Assembly (NCBI GenBank): GCA_947628025.1
Contig: CANQYH010000199.1
Location: 1 to 5,982, forward strand
Direction of reading: 5' to 3'
Origin: an uncultured Lachnospiraceae bacterium
Lineage (GTDB): Bacteria > Bacillota > Clostridia > Lachnospirales > Lachnospiraceae
DNA: 5,982 nt
Made by a program: the position numbers and the translations under genes. A model generated the notes under the pieces. It was given only the letters and a program-made list of their open reading frames with translations, had not been told where the DNA came from and searched no databases. This document shows positions 1 through 4,717 of this stretch, in pieces (within the stretch, counting starts at the first letter, position 1; each line of letters begins with the position of its first letter).

Positions 1-1106
1 TCTTTCTTCGTCCGGCCCGCTCCCAGCATCGTCGAGGCGATCCCGCAGCCTTCCGTATCGATGTGCACGATATAGCCGTCCGCCGGGGCCGTCACCTCCC
101 GCTCATAAGGCGCGGGCGCAAACAGCGACGTGTCGTAGATATAGCGCTCGTCCCCGCCCTGGGCCTTGACCATGGACGCCAGCACGCCGACGCCGCGGCC
201 GGACGCCAGCGCTTCTTTCGCCATATCCTTGCACTCTGCCGGCGTGCCTTTCCCCGCCATGCAGAGCATATTGGCGGCCAGCTCCAGGCAGACCTCCGTC
301 AGATCCTCCGGTCCCTGTCCCTGAAGCGTCTGCACCGCCTCTTTTACCTCCATGGCGTTGCCGATGGCCCGTCCCAGGGGCACATCCATATCCGTGATCA
401 GGGCGCAGCACGCGCGGCCCGCCCGGGTCCCGATGGCCACCATCTCTTCCGCCAGCCGGATCGAATCGTCCAGCGTCTTCATAAACGCGCCGCTGCCGGT
501 CTTCACGTCCAACACGATGGCGTCGCTCCCCGCGGCCAGCTTTTTGCTCATGATCGAGGACGCGATCAGCGGCACGCTGTCCACGGTGGCCGTCACGTCC
601 CGCAGGGCGTACAGCTTTTTATCCGCCGGGACCATATTGCCGGTCTGTCCGATGATCGCGATGCCGGTCTCATTGACGATCTCAAAGAAACGGTCCTTTT
701 CGATGCTGGTGGTCAGCCCCGGTATGGACTCCAGCTTGTCCAGCGTGCCGCCCGTATGTCCCAGCCCGCGGCCGGACATTTTCGCGATCTTCACGCCCAG
801 GGAAGCGGTCAGCGGCCCGATCACCAGCGAGGTCTTGTCGCCGACGCCGCCGGTGCTGTGTTTGTCCACTTTCACGCCCCGGATCGCCGACAGATCCGCC
901 GTATCGCCGGAATGGGCCATCGCCATGGTCAGGCAGGCCGTCTCCTCCGCGCTCATTCCCCGAAAATAGATCGCCATCAGCATCGCGGACATCTGATAGT
1001 CCGGGATCTCCCCGGCGACAAAGCCGCGGACCATCTCCCGGATCTCCTCCTCCGTCAGCGCCCCGCCGTGCTTCTTCTTTTCGATCAGGTCATACATCCG
1101 TATCAT
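1..1106 (-). CDS. pdp: Pyrimidine-nucleoside phosphorylase, 3'-truncated by the window edge
   Basis: Phosphorolysis of uridine, deoxyuridine and thymidine to the free base plus (deoxy)ribose 1-phosphate; a cytosolic salvage enzyme. The 368 visible residues follow the Bacillus Pdp family closely. KHSTGGVGDK at residues 82-91 is the phosphate-binding loop with His83. SGRGLGHTGGTLDKLE at 111-126 is the thymidine/pyrimidine-nucleoside phosphorylase signature. The base-contact residues known from the family appear as Arg169, Ser184 and Lys188. The start of the C-terminal alpha/beta domain is present, ending in GAGRTKK; the family is usually about 430 residues, so roughly 65 are missing off the left edge. 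The ATG at 1106 is preceded by AGAGGGG with 6-nt spacing and gives the family's usual N-terminus (MIRMYDLIEKK); the ATG three codons later is less likely. It is last in the visible operon, 84 nt after cdd. Whether it should be called deoA (thymidine-specific) is not decidable by eye; Firmicute homologues are usually broad-specificity Pdp. Confidence 0.96.
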   Translation of the reverse strand, partial: MIRMYDLIEKKKHGGALTEEEIREMVRGFVAGEIPDYQMSAMLMAIYFRGMSAEETACLTMAMAHSGDTADLSAIRGVKVDKHSTGGVGDKTSLVIGPLTASLGVKIAKMSGRGLGHTGGTLDKLESIPGLTTSIEKDRFFEIVNETGIAIIGQTGNMVPADKKLYALRDVTATVDSVPLIASSIMSKKLAAGSDAIVLDVKTGSGAFMKTLDDSIRLAEEMVAIGTRAGRACCALITDMDVPLGRAIGNAMEVKEAVQTLQGQGPEDLTEVCLELAANMLCMAGKGTPAECKDMAKEALASGRGVGVLASMVKAQGGDERYIYDTSLFAPAPYEREVTAPADGYIVHIDTEGCGIASTMLGAGRTKK

Positions 1107-1151
1107 AATTATCCCCTCTCCCTGTACATATATTTTTTGCACCCCATCTTC

Positions 1152-1183
1152 CGCGCCCGTTCCGCAAAACCGCTCCGGGCACG
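1152..1183 (-). other. Hairpin in the cdd-pdp gap
   Basis: In the transcript, CGTGCCCG (1183 to 1176) pairs with CGGGCGCG (1159 to 1152): 8 bp with one U-G wobble and a 16-nt loop. No T-tract follows, so it is not a standard intrinsic terminator. The rest of the 84-nt gap holds only the pdp ribosome binding site and an A/T-rich patch (AAAAAATATATG) with no convincing -35. It could be an RNA-processing or stability element that separates cdd and pdp expression; this is inference. Confidence 0.4.
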
Positions 1184-1190
1184 CACCCTC

Positions 1191-1601
1191 TCACCCGGCC
1201 AGGTTTTCCGGGCCGAACGACCAGGGCAGCAGCTCGCCCAGCGTCGTCTCGATATAATCGTCCGCGGACTTCGCCAGGATCACGGTGAAATCCGCGCCGC
1301 AGAACTCCCGCATCACCTGGCGGCAGACCCCGCAGGGCGGACAGAAATCCGTGATCACGCCGTCCTGCCCGCCGCAGATCACGATGGCCTCAAACTCCCG
1401 CTTCCCCTCGTTGACCGCCCTGAAAAACGCGCTGCGCTCGGCACAGACCGTCGGCGTATAGGAAGCGTTCTCGATATTGAACCCCGTGTAGACGCTTCCA
1501 TCCTTACAAAGCAATGCCGCCGACACATGGAAATGGGAATAAGGCGCATACGCGCGCGGCAGATTGTCAATAGCTGCCTGTATCAGACTGCGCCTGTCCA
1601 T
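1191..1601 (-). CDS. cdd: Cytidine deaminase (homotetrameric short form)
   Basis: Hydrolytic deamination of cytidine and deoxycytidine to uridine and deoxyuridine, feeding the phosphorylase encoded next. The 136-residue length is that of the single-domain, zinc-dependent tetrameric class. NIENASYTPTVCAERSAFF at 42-60 includes the first zinc ligand Cys53 and the catalytic Glu55 (CAE motif). PPCGVCRQVM at 88-97 supplies zinc ligands Cys90 and Cys93. The C-terminus carries the family's ELLPWSFGPENL-like end. Compared with the Bacillus enzyme, the loop between the two metal motifs is about four residues longer and has an extra Cys87. The ATG at 1601 has a very strong ribosome binding site, GGAGGAGG (1615 to 1608), 6 nt upstream and wholly inside deoC. 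The gene overlaps the end of deoC by 35 bp, which suggests co-translation from one mRNA. Confidence 0.97.
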   Translation of the reverse strand: MDRRSLIQAAIDNLPRAYAPYSHFHVSAALLCKDGSVYTGFNIENASYTPTVCAERSAFFRAVNEGKREFEAIVICGGQDGVITDFCPPCGVCRQVMREFCGADFTVILAKSADDYIETTLGELLPWSFGPENLAG

Positions 1602-2259
1602 GATCTGCCTCCTCCGCTTTCGCCAGCTTCACGATGCGGCTCGTACCCAGCCGCGACGCTCCCAGCCGCAGAAATTCCTCCGCGTCCGCGAACGAGGATA
1701 TCCCTCCGGCCGCTTTCATCTTCACCTGCGGGCCCACATGCTCCGCAAACAGCCGGATATCCTCAAACGTGGCCCCGCCCTTGGAGAAGCCCGTAGAAGT
1801 CTTGATATAATCGGCCCCGGCTTCCGTGACCAGCTCGCACATCTTGATCTTTTCCTCGTCCGTCAGCAGGCAGGTCTCGATGATGACTTTCAGGATATGC
1901 TCGCCGCAGACCGTCTTGATGGAGCGGATCTCCTCCAGGATCCTGTGATAGTTTTTGTCTTTCAGATCGCCGATGTTGATGACCATGTCGATCTCGTCGG
2001 CCCCGTTCTCCAGAGCGTCCTCGGTCTCAAATACCTTGGCCGCCGTCGTATTATACCCGTTGGGGAAGCCGATGACGGTGCAGACCGCCATTTTGTCTCC
2101 CAGATACTCTTTCGCCCTCTTCACGTAGGACGGCGGGATGCACACCGAAGCCGTGCCGTATTTCACCGCGTCGTCGCACAATTCCCGGATCTCGCTCCAT
2201 GTGGCCTGCTGCTGCAGCAGCGTATGGTCCACCGCTTTAAAAATCTGCTCTCTCTCCAT
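1567..2259 (-). CDS. deoC: Deoxyribose-phosphate aldolase (DERA)
   Basis: Class I aldolase that splits 2-deoxyribose 5-phosphate into acetaldehyde and glyceraldehyde 3-phosphate, letting deoxynucleoside sugar enter glycolysis. The 230-residue TIM-barrel protein opens with the typical VDHTLL (10-15) and has VIGFPNGYNTTAAK at 62-75. Asp91 in ADEIDMVINIG, Lys124 in LKVIIET, the Schiff-base Lys153 in YIKTSTGFS and Lys182 in MKAAGGIS match the catalytic set of the family. GTSRIVK near residues 205-211 is the C-terminal phosphate-binding region. The C-terminal tail of about 19 residues after that is lengthened by the overlap with cdd and probably carries no catalytic function. The ATG at 2259 lies 5 bp after the acetyltransferase stop; its ribosome binding region (GGAGGAAAGG) sits in the last codons of that gene, so the two are likely translationally coupled. 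Confidence 0.97.
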   Translation of the reverse strand: MEREQIFKAVDHTLLQQQATWSEIRELCDDAVKYGTASVCIPPSYVKRAKEYLGDKMAVCTVIGFPNGYNTTAAKVFETEDALENGADEIDMVINIGDLKDKNYHRILEEIRSIKTVCGEHILKVIIETCLLTDEEKIKMCELVTEAGADYIKTSTGFSKGGATFEDIRLFAEHVGPQVKMKAAGGISSFADAEEFLRLGASRLGTSRIVKLAKAEEADHGQAQSDTGSY

Positions 2260-2264
2260 AAGTC

Positions 2265-3056
2265 TTACCTTTCCTCCATTTCTTTCAGCCGGTACACCTG
2301 ATATTCCCTCTCAAACACATACCCCAGCTTCTCCGCCAGGCCCACGGACTGGAGATTGACCGCGTCCCAGTTGGGCGTCAGCCCTTTCTCCAGGCACTCC
2401 AGCAGAAACGCCGCGCTGCAGGCCAGCGCCAGTCCCTGCCTCCGCCAGTCTTTGCGGGTGTCCACCTCAATCTCCATCATGCCCTCGCTGACGCCGTAGC
2501 AGGAGCAGCCCGCGATCAACTCCCTGCCCTTGAGCGCCACGTACCCGAAGCCGTACTTCATGAAATCATCTGCGTTTTCAAAATTAATGCACAGATCCCG
2601 GCTCCATTCTTCCCTGAGCGCCATGTGATAAAGGCGCTCGTCGATCCGGCGGATACGCACGCCTTTCGGGACCGAAGCCACATAACCGCGGAGCCGGGCC
2701 AGATCAAAATGATGCTCGTCCTTTTTCAGCGCGTAGCGGGCCACCAGCCTCTGCTGCCCCGCGAACTCTTCTTCGATCCAGTCCGCCCACATCTCATTCT
2801 GGGGATAAATGAACGCCTGCGACGCGGATTCGTAGATCTGTCCTTTCAGATCCAGCGCTTTCTCTCCTTTCGGCGGCAATCCCAGCAGATAGGCGAAATC
2901 GCCCACGACCACCAGGCAATAGGAAGAACCGGTCAGAGACGGGACCCAGACGCGGCCGATCGCGCCCTCCATGGCCCCCCGCAGGAGCACGTCCCTGCTG
3001 CCGGCGCAGAGGGAACGGATACTTTCTCTTTTCTGTTTCCCAAGTTCGATCATCAT
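2265..3056 (-). CDS. GNAT-family N-acetyltransferase, substrate unknown
   Basis: Predicted acetyl-CoA-dependent acetyltransferase of 263 residues. The C-terminal half is a GNAT fold: an acidic-to-basic strand IEVDTRKDW (196-204) leads into RRQGLA (205-210), the motif A that binds the acetyl-CoA pyrophosphate. NWDAVNLQSVGLAEKLGY (229-246) is the usual late beta-alpha motif with conserved Asn and the SxxLAxKLGY-type helix. The N-terminal 130 residues form a separate domain; the layout resembles the ZmaR-like GNAT group (Pfam GNAT_acetyltran), an assignment from memory. The frame is open up to an ATG at 3272, but that codon lies in the promoter's -10 region. The ATG at 3056 has a perfect AAAGGAGG (3072 to 3065) with 8-nt spacing, so it is chosen; a second ATG follows directly. 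It is the first long gene of the nucleoside salvage operon, directly before deoC. No sequence feature reveals its substrate. Confidence 0.88.
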   Translation of the reverse strand: MMIELGKQKRESIRSLCAGSRDVLLRGAMEGAIGRVWVPSLTGSSYCLVVVGDFAYLLGLPPKGEKALDLKGQIYESASQAFIYPQNEMWADWIEEEFAGQQRLVARYALKKDEHHFDLARLRGYVASVPKGVRIRRIDERLYHMALREEWSRDLCINFENADDFMKYGFGYVALKGRELIAGCSCYGVSEGMMEIEVDTRKDWRRQGLALACSAAFLLECLEKGLTPNWDAVNLQSVGLAEKLGYVFEREYQVYRLKEMEER

Positions 3057-3142
3057 GCCGATATCCTCCTTTGTCCCGGTTCCGCGGACAAAAAAGCTGA
3101 TAAAAACATGCCTGTGTGCCCCGCGGGTACGACGCATATCAT
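3053..3142 (-). CDS. Possible 29-residue leader peptide across the attenuator
   Basis: A short frame starts at ATG 3142 and ends at TGA 3055-3053. It begins MICVVPAGHTG and has no recognisable domain. Seen in the sequence: AGAGG (3153 to 3149) lies 6 nt before the ATG, and the stop overlaps the acetyltransferase start as ATGA (3056 to 3053), the classic coupled junction. The start codon begins on the last base of the left arm of the terminator hairpin, and the frame runs through both arms and the T-tract. Ribosomes on it would prevent the hairpin from forming. An in-frame run of 29 codons can arise by chance and the peptide has no known homologue to me, so translation is an inference. Confidence 0.3.
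   Translation of the reverse strand: MICVVPAGHTGMFLSAFLSAEPGQRRISA
3065..3092 (-). promoter_or_regulatory. Ribosome binding site of the acetyltransferase gene within a hairpin
   Basis: The perfect AAAGGAGG (3072 to 3065) decides the 3056 start. Its AAA also forms the end of a 7-bp hairpin: TTTGTCC (3092 to 3086), a 9-nt loop, then GGACAAA (3076 to 3070). The left arm overlaps the T-tract of the upstream terminator. The hairpin therefore touches the ribosome binding site without covering the GGAGG core, and could modulate initiation; whether it does is unknown. Confidence 0.55.
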
Positions 3143-3149
3143 TATCAGC
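3090..3149 (-). terminator. Intrinsic terminator in the operon leader (attenuator candidate)
   Basis: In the transcript GCTGATAA (3149 to 3142) pairs perfectly with TTATCAGC (3103 to 3096), followed at once by six T (3095 to 3090). The stem continues inward after one mismatch through TGATATGC with GCATGTTT (mostly paired, two wobbles), leaving a 22-nt loop. The element ends 17 nt before the AAAGGAGG of the first gene, too close for any promoter between them. Transcripts from the 3263-3292 promoter, or reading through from ilvA, must pass it. I see no obvious sequence upstream that would pair with the left arm as an antiterminator. Confidence 0.72.
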
Positions 3150-3186
3150 CTCTTTCCGCACCGCATATTGACTTCCTGTCTTCCAT
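3145..3186 (-). other. Possible 13-codon upstream frame ending in the terminator arm
   Basis: ATG at 3186 starts a 13-residue frame (MEDRKSICGAERG) whose TGA (3147-3145) lies inside the left arm of the attenuator hairpin. The next ATG, that of the 29-residue frame, begins 2 nt later (TGATAATG). A ribosome stopping here would cover the arm. There is no good ribosome binding site before it, so translation is doubtful. Confidence 0.18.
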
Positions 3187-3203
3187 ACACCGCCACGGAT
3201 CAC

Positions 3204-3245
3204 CCGCGCCGGCAAAGCATGACCGGATCTGTCCCTGCTTCGCGG
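3204..3245 (-). other. Structured 5' part of the leader RNA, no known riboswitch class
   Basis: Just after the predicted transcription start, CCGCGAAGCA (3245 to 3236) can pair with TGCTT (3219 to 3215) and CGCGG (3208 to 3204), a 10-bp stem interrupted by a 6-nt bulge on the 3' side. An alternative is CCGG (3226 to 3223) with CCGG (3212 to 3209), which abuts the same CGCGG. Two competing folds at the head of an attenuated leader would suit a sensor, but no conserved riboswitch motif is recognised. Confidence 0.35.
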
Positions 3246-3262
3246 CTGGATTTCCCATAACC

Positions 3263-3292
3263 AGTATACCATACTTCTGCGGAAAATTCCAA
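3263..3292 (-). promoter_or_regulatory. Promoter of the acetyltransferase-deoC-cdd-pdp operon
   Basis: On the minus strand TTGGAA (3292 to 3287) and TATACT (3268 to 3263) are separated by 18 bp, and TGG directly before TATACT makes an extended -10 (TGnTATACT). The -10 matches the housekeeping consensus in five of six bases and the -35 in four. The upstream DNA to about 3340 is A-rich. Transcription would start near 3256, giving a leader of about 200 nt. A perfect TTGACA at 3336-3331 has no -10 at a usable distance. Confidence 0.6.
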
Positions 3293-3372
3293 TGTTTTGT
3301 GAAAATACTTTCTTCTTTTCTGTCGTTTTTTGTCAATTTTTACGGATCCAACCGTTGACTTTCCGTTTCCGT

Positions 3373-3401
3373 CACCGGCGCGGACCTAAAATGCGCCGGT
3401 G
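3373..3401 (-). other. Perfect 9-bp hairpin over the ilvA stop codon
   Basis: CACCGGCGC (3401 to 3393 in the transcript) and GCGCCGGTG (3381 to 3373) form an uninterrupted GC-rich stem with an 11-nt loop that contains the TAG stop (3388-3386). No T-tract follows on either strand. It is probably a 3'-end stabilising hairpin or an inefficient or factor-assisted terminator for ilvA; its placement, half inside the coding region, is the only unusual part. Confidence 0.5.
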
Positions 3402-4612
3402 GATTTGACGACTTTCGGACGGTAACCGGCGTCGTTTAATGCCTGGACGATCTCGTGCTTATGCTCGCTGCCGTAGGCCTCCAGCGTGATCCGCAGCTCC
3501 ACGGCGGCGTTGCGGTTGATGCTGATGAACTGGTTGTGCTCCAGTTTGATGACGTTGCCCTGGTGCTCGGCCAGAAGCGCCGACACTTTCGCCAGCTGTC
3601 CCGGCTTATCTGGCAGCAGCACGGAGACGGTAAAGACCCTGTCTCTCTGGATCAGGCCGTGCTGGACGATGGAAGCCATCGTGATCACGTCCATATTGCC
3701 GCCGCTTAAGATCGAGACGATCTTTTTCTTCTTCACATCCAGGTGCTTTAACGCGGCCACGGTCAGCAGACCGGAGTTTTCCACGATCATCTTGTGGTTC
3801 TCCACCATGTCCAGGAAAGCCACGATCAGCTCGTTGTCCTCTACCGTGATGATGTCGTCCACATTCTCCTGGATATAGGGGAAGATCTTCTCGCCGGGAC
3901 ATTTGACCGCGGTGCCGTCGGCGATCGTGCTGACATGGTCCAGCGTCACCACATGACCGGCTTTCAGGGACTCCTGCATACAGTTGGCCCCCGCCGGTTC
4001 CACGCCGATGACCTTGATCTTCGGGTTCAGCTGCTTGGCCAGGGTGGAAACGCCGGCCGCCAGACCGCCGCCGCCGATGGGCACCAGGATATAATCCACC
4101 GTCGGCAGCTCTTTGATGATCTCCATCGCGATGGTTCCCTGCCCGGTCGCCACGGCCAGATCGTCAAAGGGGTGCACAAAGGTCATTTTCTTTTCCCGCG
4201 CCAGATTTTCGGCGTACTCGCAGGCTTCGTCGAACACGTCTCCATAGAGGATCACTTCCGCCCCGTAATTTTTGGTGCGGTTGATCTTAATAAGCGGCGT
4301 CGAGGTCGGCATCACGATGATCGCGGGCACGCCGGCCAGCTTCGCCGCGTACGCCACGCCCTGGGCATGGTTCCCGGCGGAGGCGGCGACCAGGCCGTTC
4401 TTCTCCTCCTCGCCCGTCAGGGTGCTGATCTTATAATAGGCCCCCCGCACCTTGTATGCGCCGGTATACTGCATATTCTCCGGCTTGAAATAGACCTTGT
4501 TGCCGGTCTGCTCCGAATAATACTCGCTGTATACCAGCTTGGTCTCCTGGATCACGCGTCCTACGACTTCTGTCGCTTCCTCAAAGCTCTCAAGTGTCAT
4601 CATGTTTATCAT
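3386..4612 (-). CDS. ilvA: Threonine ammonia-lyase with C-terminal ACT domain
   Basis: PLP-dependent deamination of L-threonine to 2-oxobutanoate and ammonia, for isoleucine synthesis or threonine catabolism. With the start at 4612 the protein has 408 residues, the usual size of the medium form. The catalytic domain has KPENMQYTGAYKVRGA with the PLP Schiff-base Lys54, SAGNHAQG (78-85) for the substrate carboxylate, the glycine-rich phosphate loop PIGGGGLAAG (178-187) and SGGN at 303-306. From about 325 a single ACT domain follows (RDRVFTVSVLLPDKPGQLAKVS), pointing to allosteric control by an amino acid. The open frame extends to 4708, but that extension is GC-hairpin sequence. ATG 4612 has AAGGA 4 nt upstream; ATGs at 4603 and 4600 give more family-like N-termini (MMTLESFEEA) but put AAGGA 13 or more nt away, so the exact start is uncertain. 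It follows ftsY by 105 nt. The gene could equally be named tdcB; biosynthetic and catabolic forms cannot be separated here. Confidence 0.93.
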   Translation of the reverse strand: MINMMTLESFEEATEVVGRVIQETKLVYSEYYSEQTGNKVYFKPENMQYTGAYKVRGAYYKISTLTGEEEKNGLVAASAGNHAQGVAYAAKLAGVPAIIVMPTSTPLIKINRTKNYGAEVILYGDVFDEACEYAENLAREKKMTFVHPFDDLAVATGQGTIAMEIIKELPTVDYILVPIGGGGLAAGVSTLAKQLNPKIKVIGVEPAGANCMQESLKAGHVVTLDHVSTIADGTAVKCPGEKIFPYIQENVDDIITVEDNELIVAFLDMVENHKMIVENSGLLTVAALKHLDVKKKKIVSILSGGNMDVITMASIVQHGLIQRDRVFTVSVLLPDKPGQLAKVSALLAEHQGNVIKLEHNQFISINRNAAVELRITLEAYGSEHKHEIVQALNDAGYRPKVVKSTGAF

Positions 4613-4631
4613 CTCTTCCTTATAAATTATA
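4613..4631 (-). promoter_or_regulatory. ilvA ribosome binding site and a possible -10 box
   Basis: AAGGAAGAG (4621 to 4613) is the binding site used to place the ilvA start. Upstream is a perfect TATAAT (4631 to 4626) in an A/T-rich patch, but no -35 is visible at 16-19 bp and the start it predicts would fall on the binding site itself. The -10 match is therefore weak evidence of a separate ilvA promoter; co-transcription from ftsY is equally possible. Confidence 0.3.
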
Positions 4632-4639
4632 TAGTAAAC

Positions 4640-4667
4640 CTGCGCTCTCTTAGGAAAGTTCGCGCAG
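4640..4667 (-). other. Second hairpin in the ftsY-ilvA gap
   Basis: CTGCGC and GCGCAG (4667-4662 and 4645-4640) form a perfect 6-bp stem with a 16-nt loop. In the transcript it is followed by GTTTACTATATAATT, A/T-rich but not a T-tract. Together with the stronger hairpin just upstream it may weakly terminate ftsY transcripts or reduce read-through into ilvA. Confidence 0.35.
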
Positions 4668-4669
4668 CA

Positions 4670-4705
4670 CCCGCCGCCGTCCGAAGACCGCGGCGGGCGT
4701 TTTTT
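4670..4705 (+). terminator. Intrinsic terminator oriented on the plus strand, between two minus-strand genes
   Basis: A 12-bp stem with one mismatch (4670-4681 with 4686-4697, core CCCGCCGC/GCGGCGGG) closes a 4-nt loop. On the plus strand it is followed after CG by six T (4700-4705), a canonical terminator. On the minus strand the T-tract precedes the stem as A, and after the stem there is only TGCTGCG, so termination of ftsY transcripts would be poor. The minus-strand RNA has the very stable C(UUCG)G tetraloop, so the hairpin also forms well 20 nt after the ftsY stop and could block 3' exonucleases. Confidence 0.6.
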
Positions 4706-4717
4706 CAAATGAACCGA

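Noticed and set aside
63..1796. Long plus-strand open frame of 577 codons over pdp, cdd and deoC
   Set aside because: It is antisense to three clear enzyme genes, has Arg/His/Pro-rich composition typical of a GC-rich shadow frame, and has no ribosome binding site or domain.
3090..3150. T-box leader
   Set aside because: GTCGTACCCGCGG resembles the T-box antiterminator sequence, but the UGGN bulge is missing and it sits in the terminator loop rather than in a competing antiterminator. The downstream genes are not aminoacyl-tRNA or amino-acid genes.
3200..3256. Cobalamin riboswitch
   Set aside because: GGGAAATCCAG near the predicted start is faintly similar to part of the B12 box region, but the conserved GGTG and GCCACTG segments are absent and the needed upstream stems would lie before the predicted start.
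3057..3272. 72-residue N-terminal extension of the acetyltransferase from ATG 3272
   Set aside because: The ATG lies at the edge of the -10 box, so it would not be in the transcript, and the extension crosses the leader terminator. ATG 3056 has a perfect ribosome binding site.
3302..3336. Second promoter using the perfect TTGACA at 3336-3331
   Set aside because: No -10-like sequence occurs at 16-19 bp; the nearest, TATTTT, is 23 bp away.
4613..4708. Longer threonine ammonia-lyase from 4708
   Set aside because: The extra 32 residues are encoded by the two intergenic hairpins and are unlike the family N-terminus.
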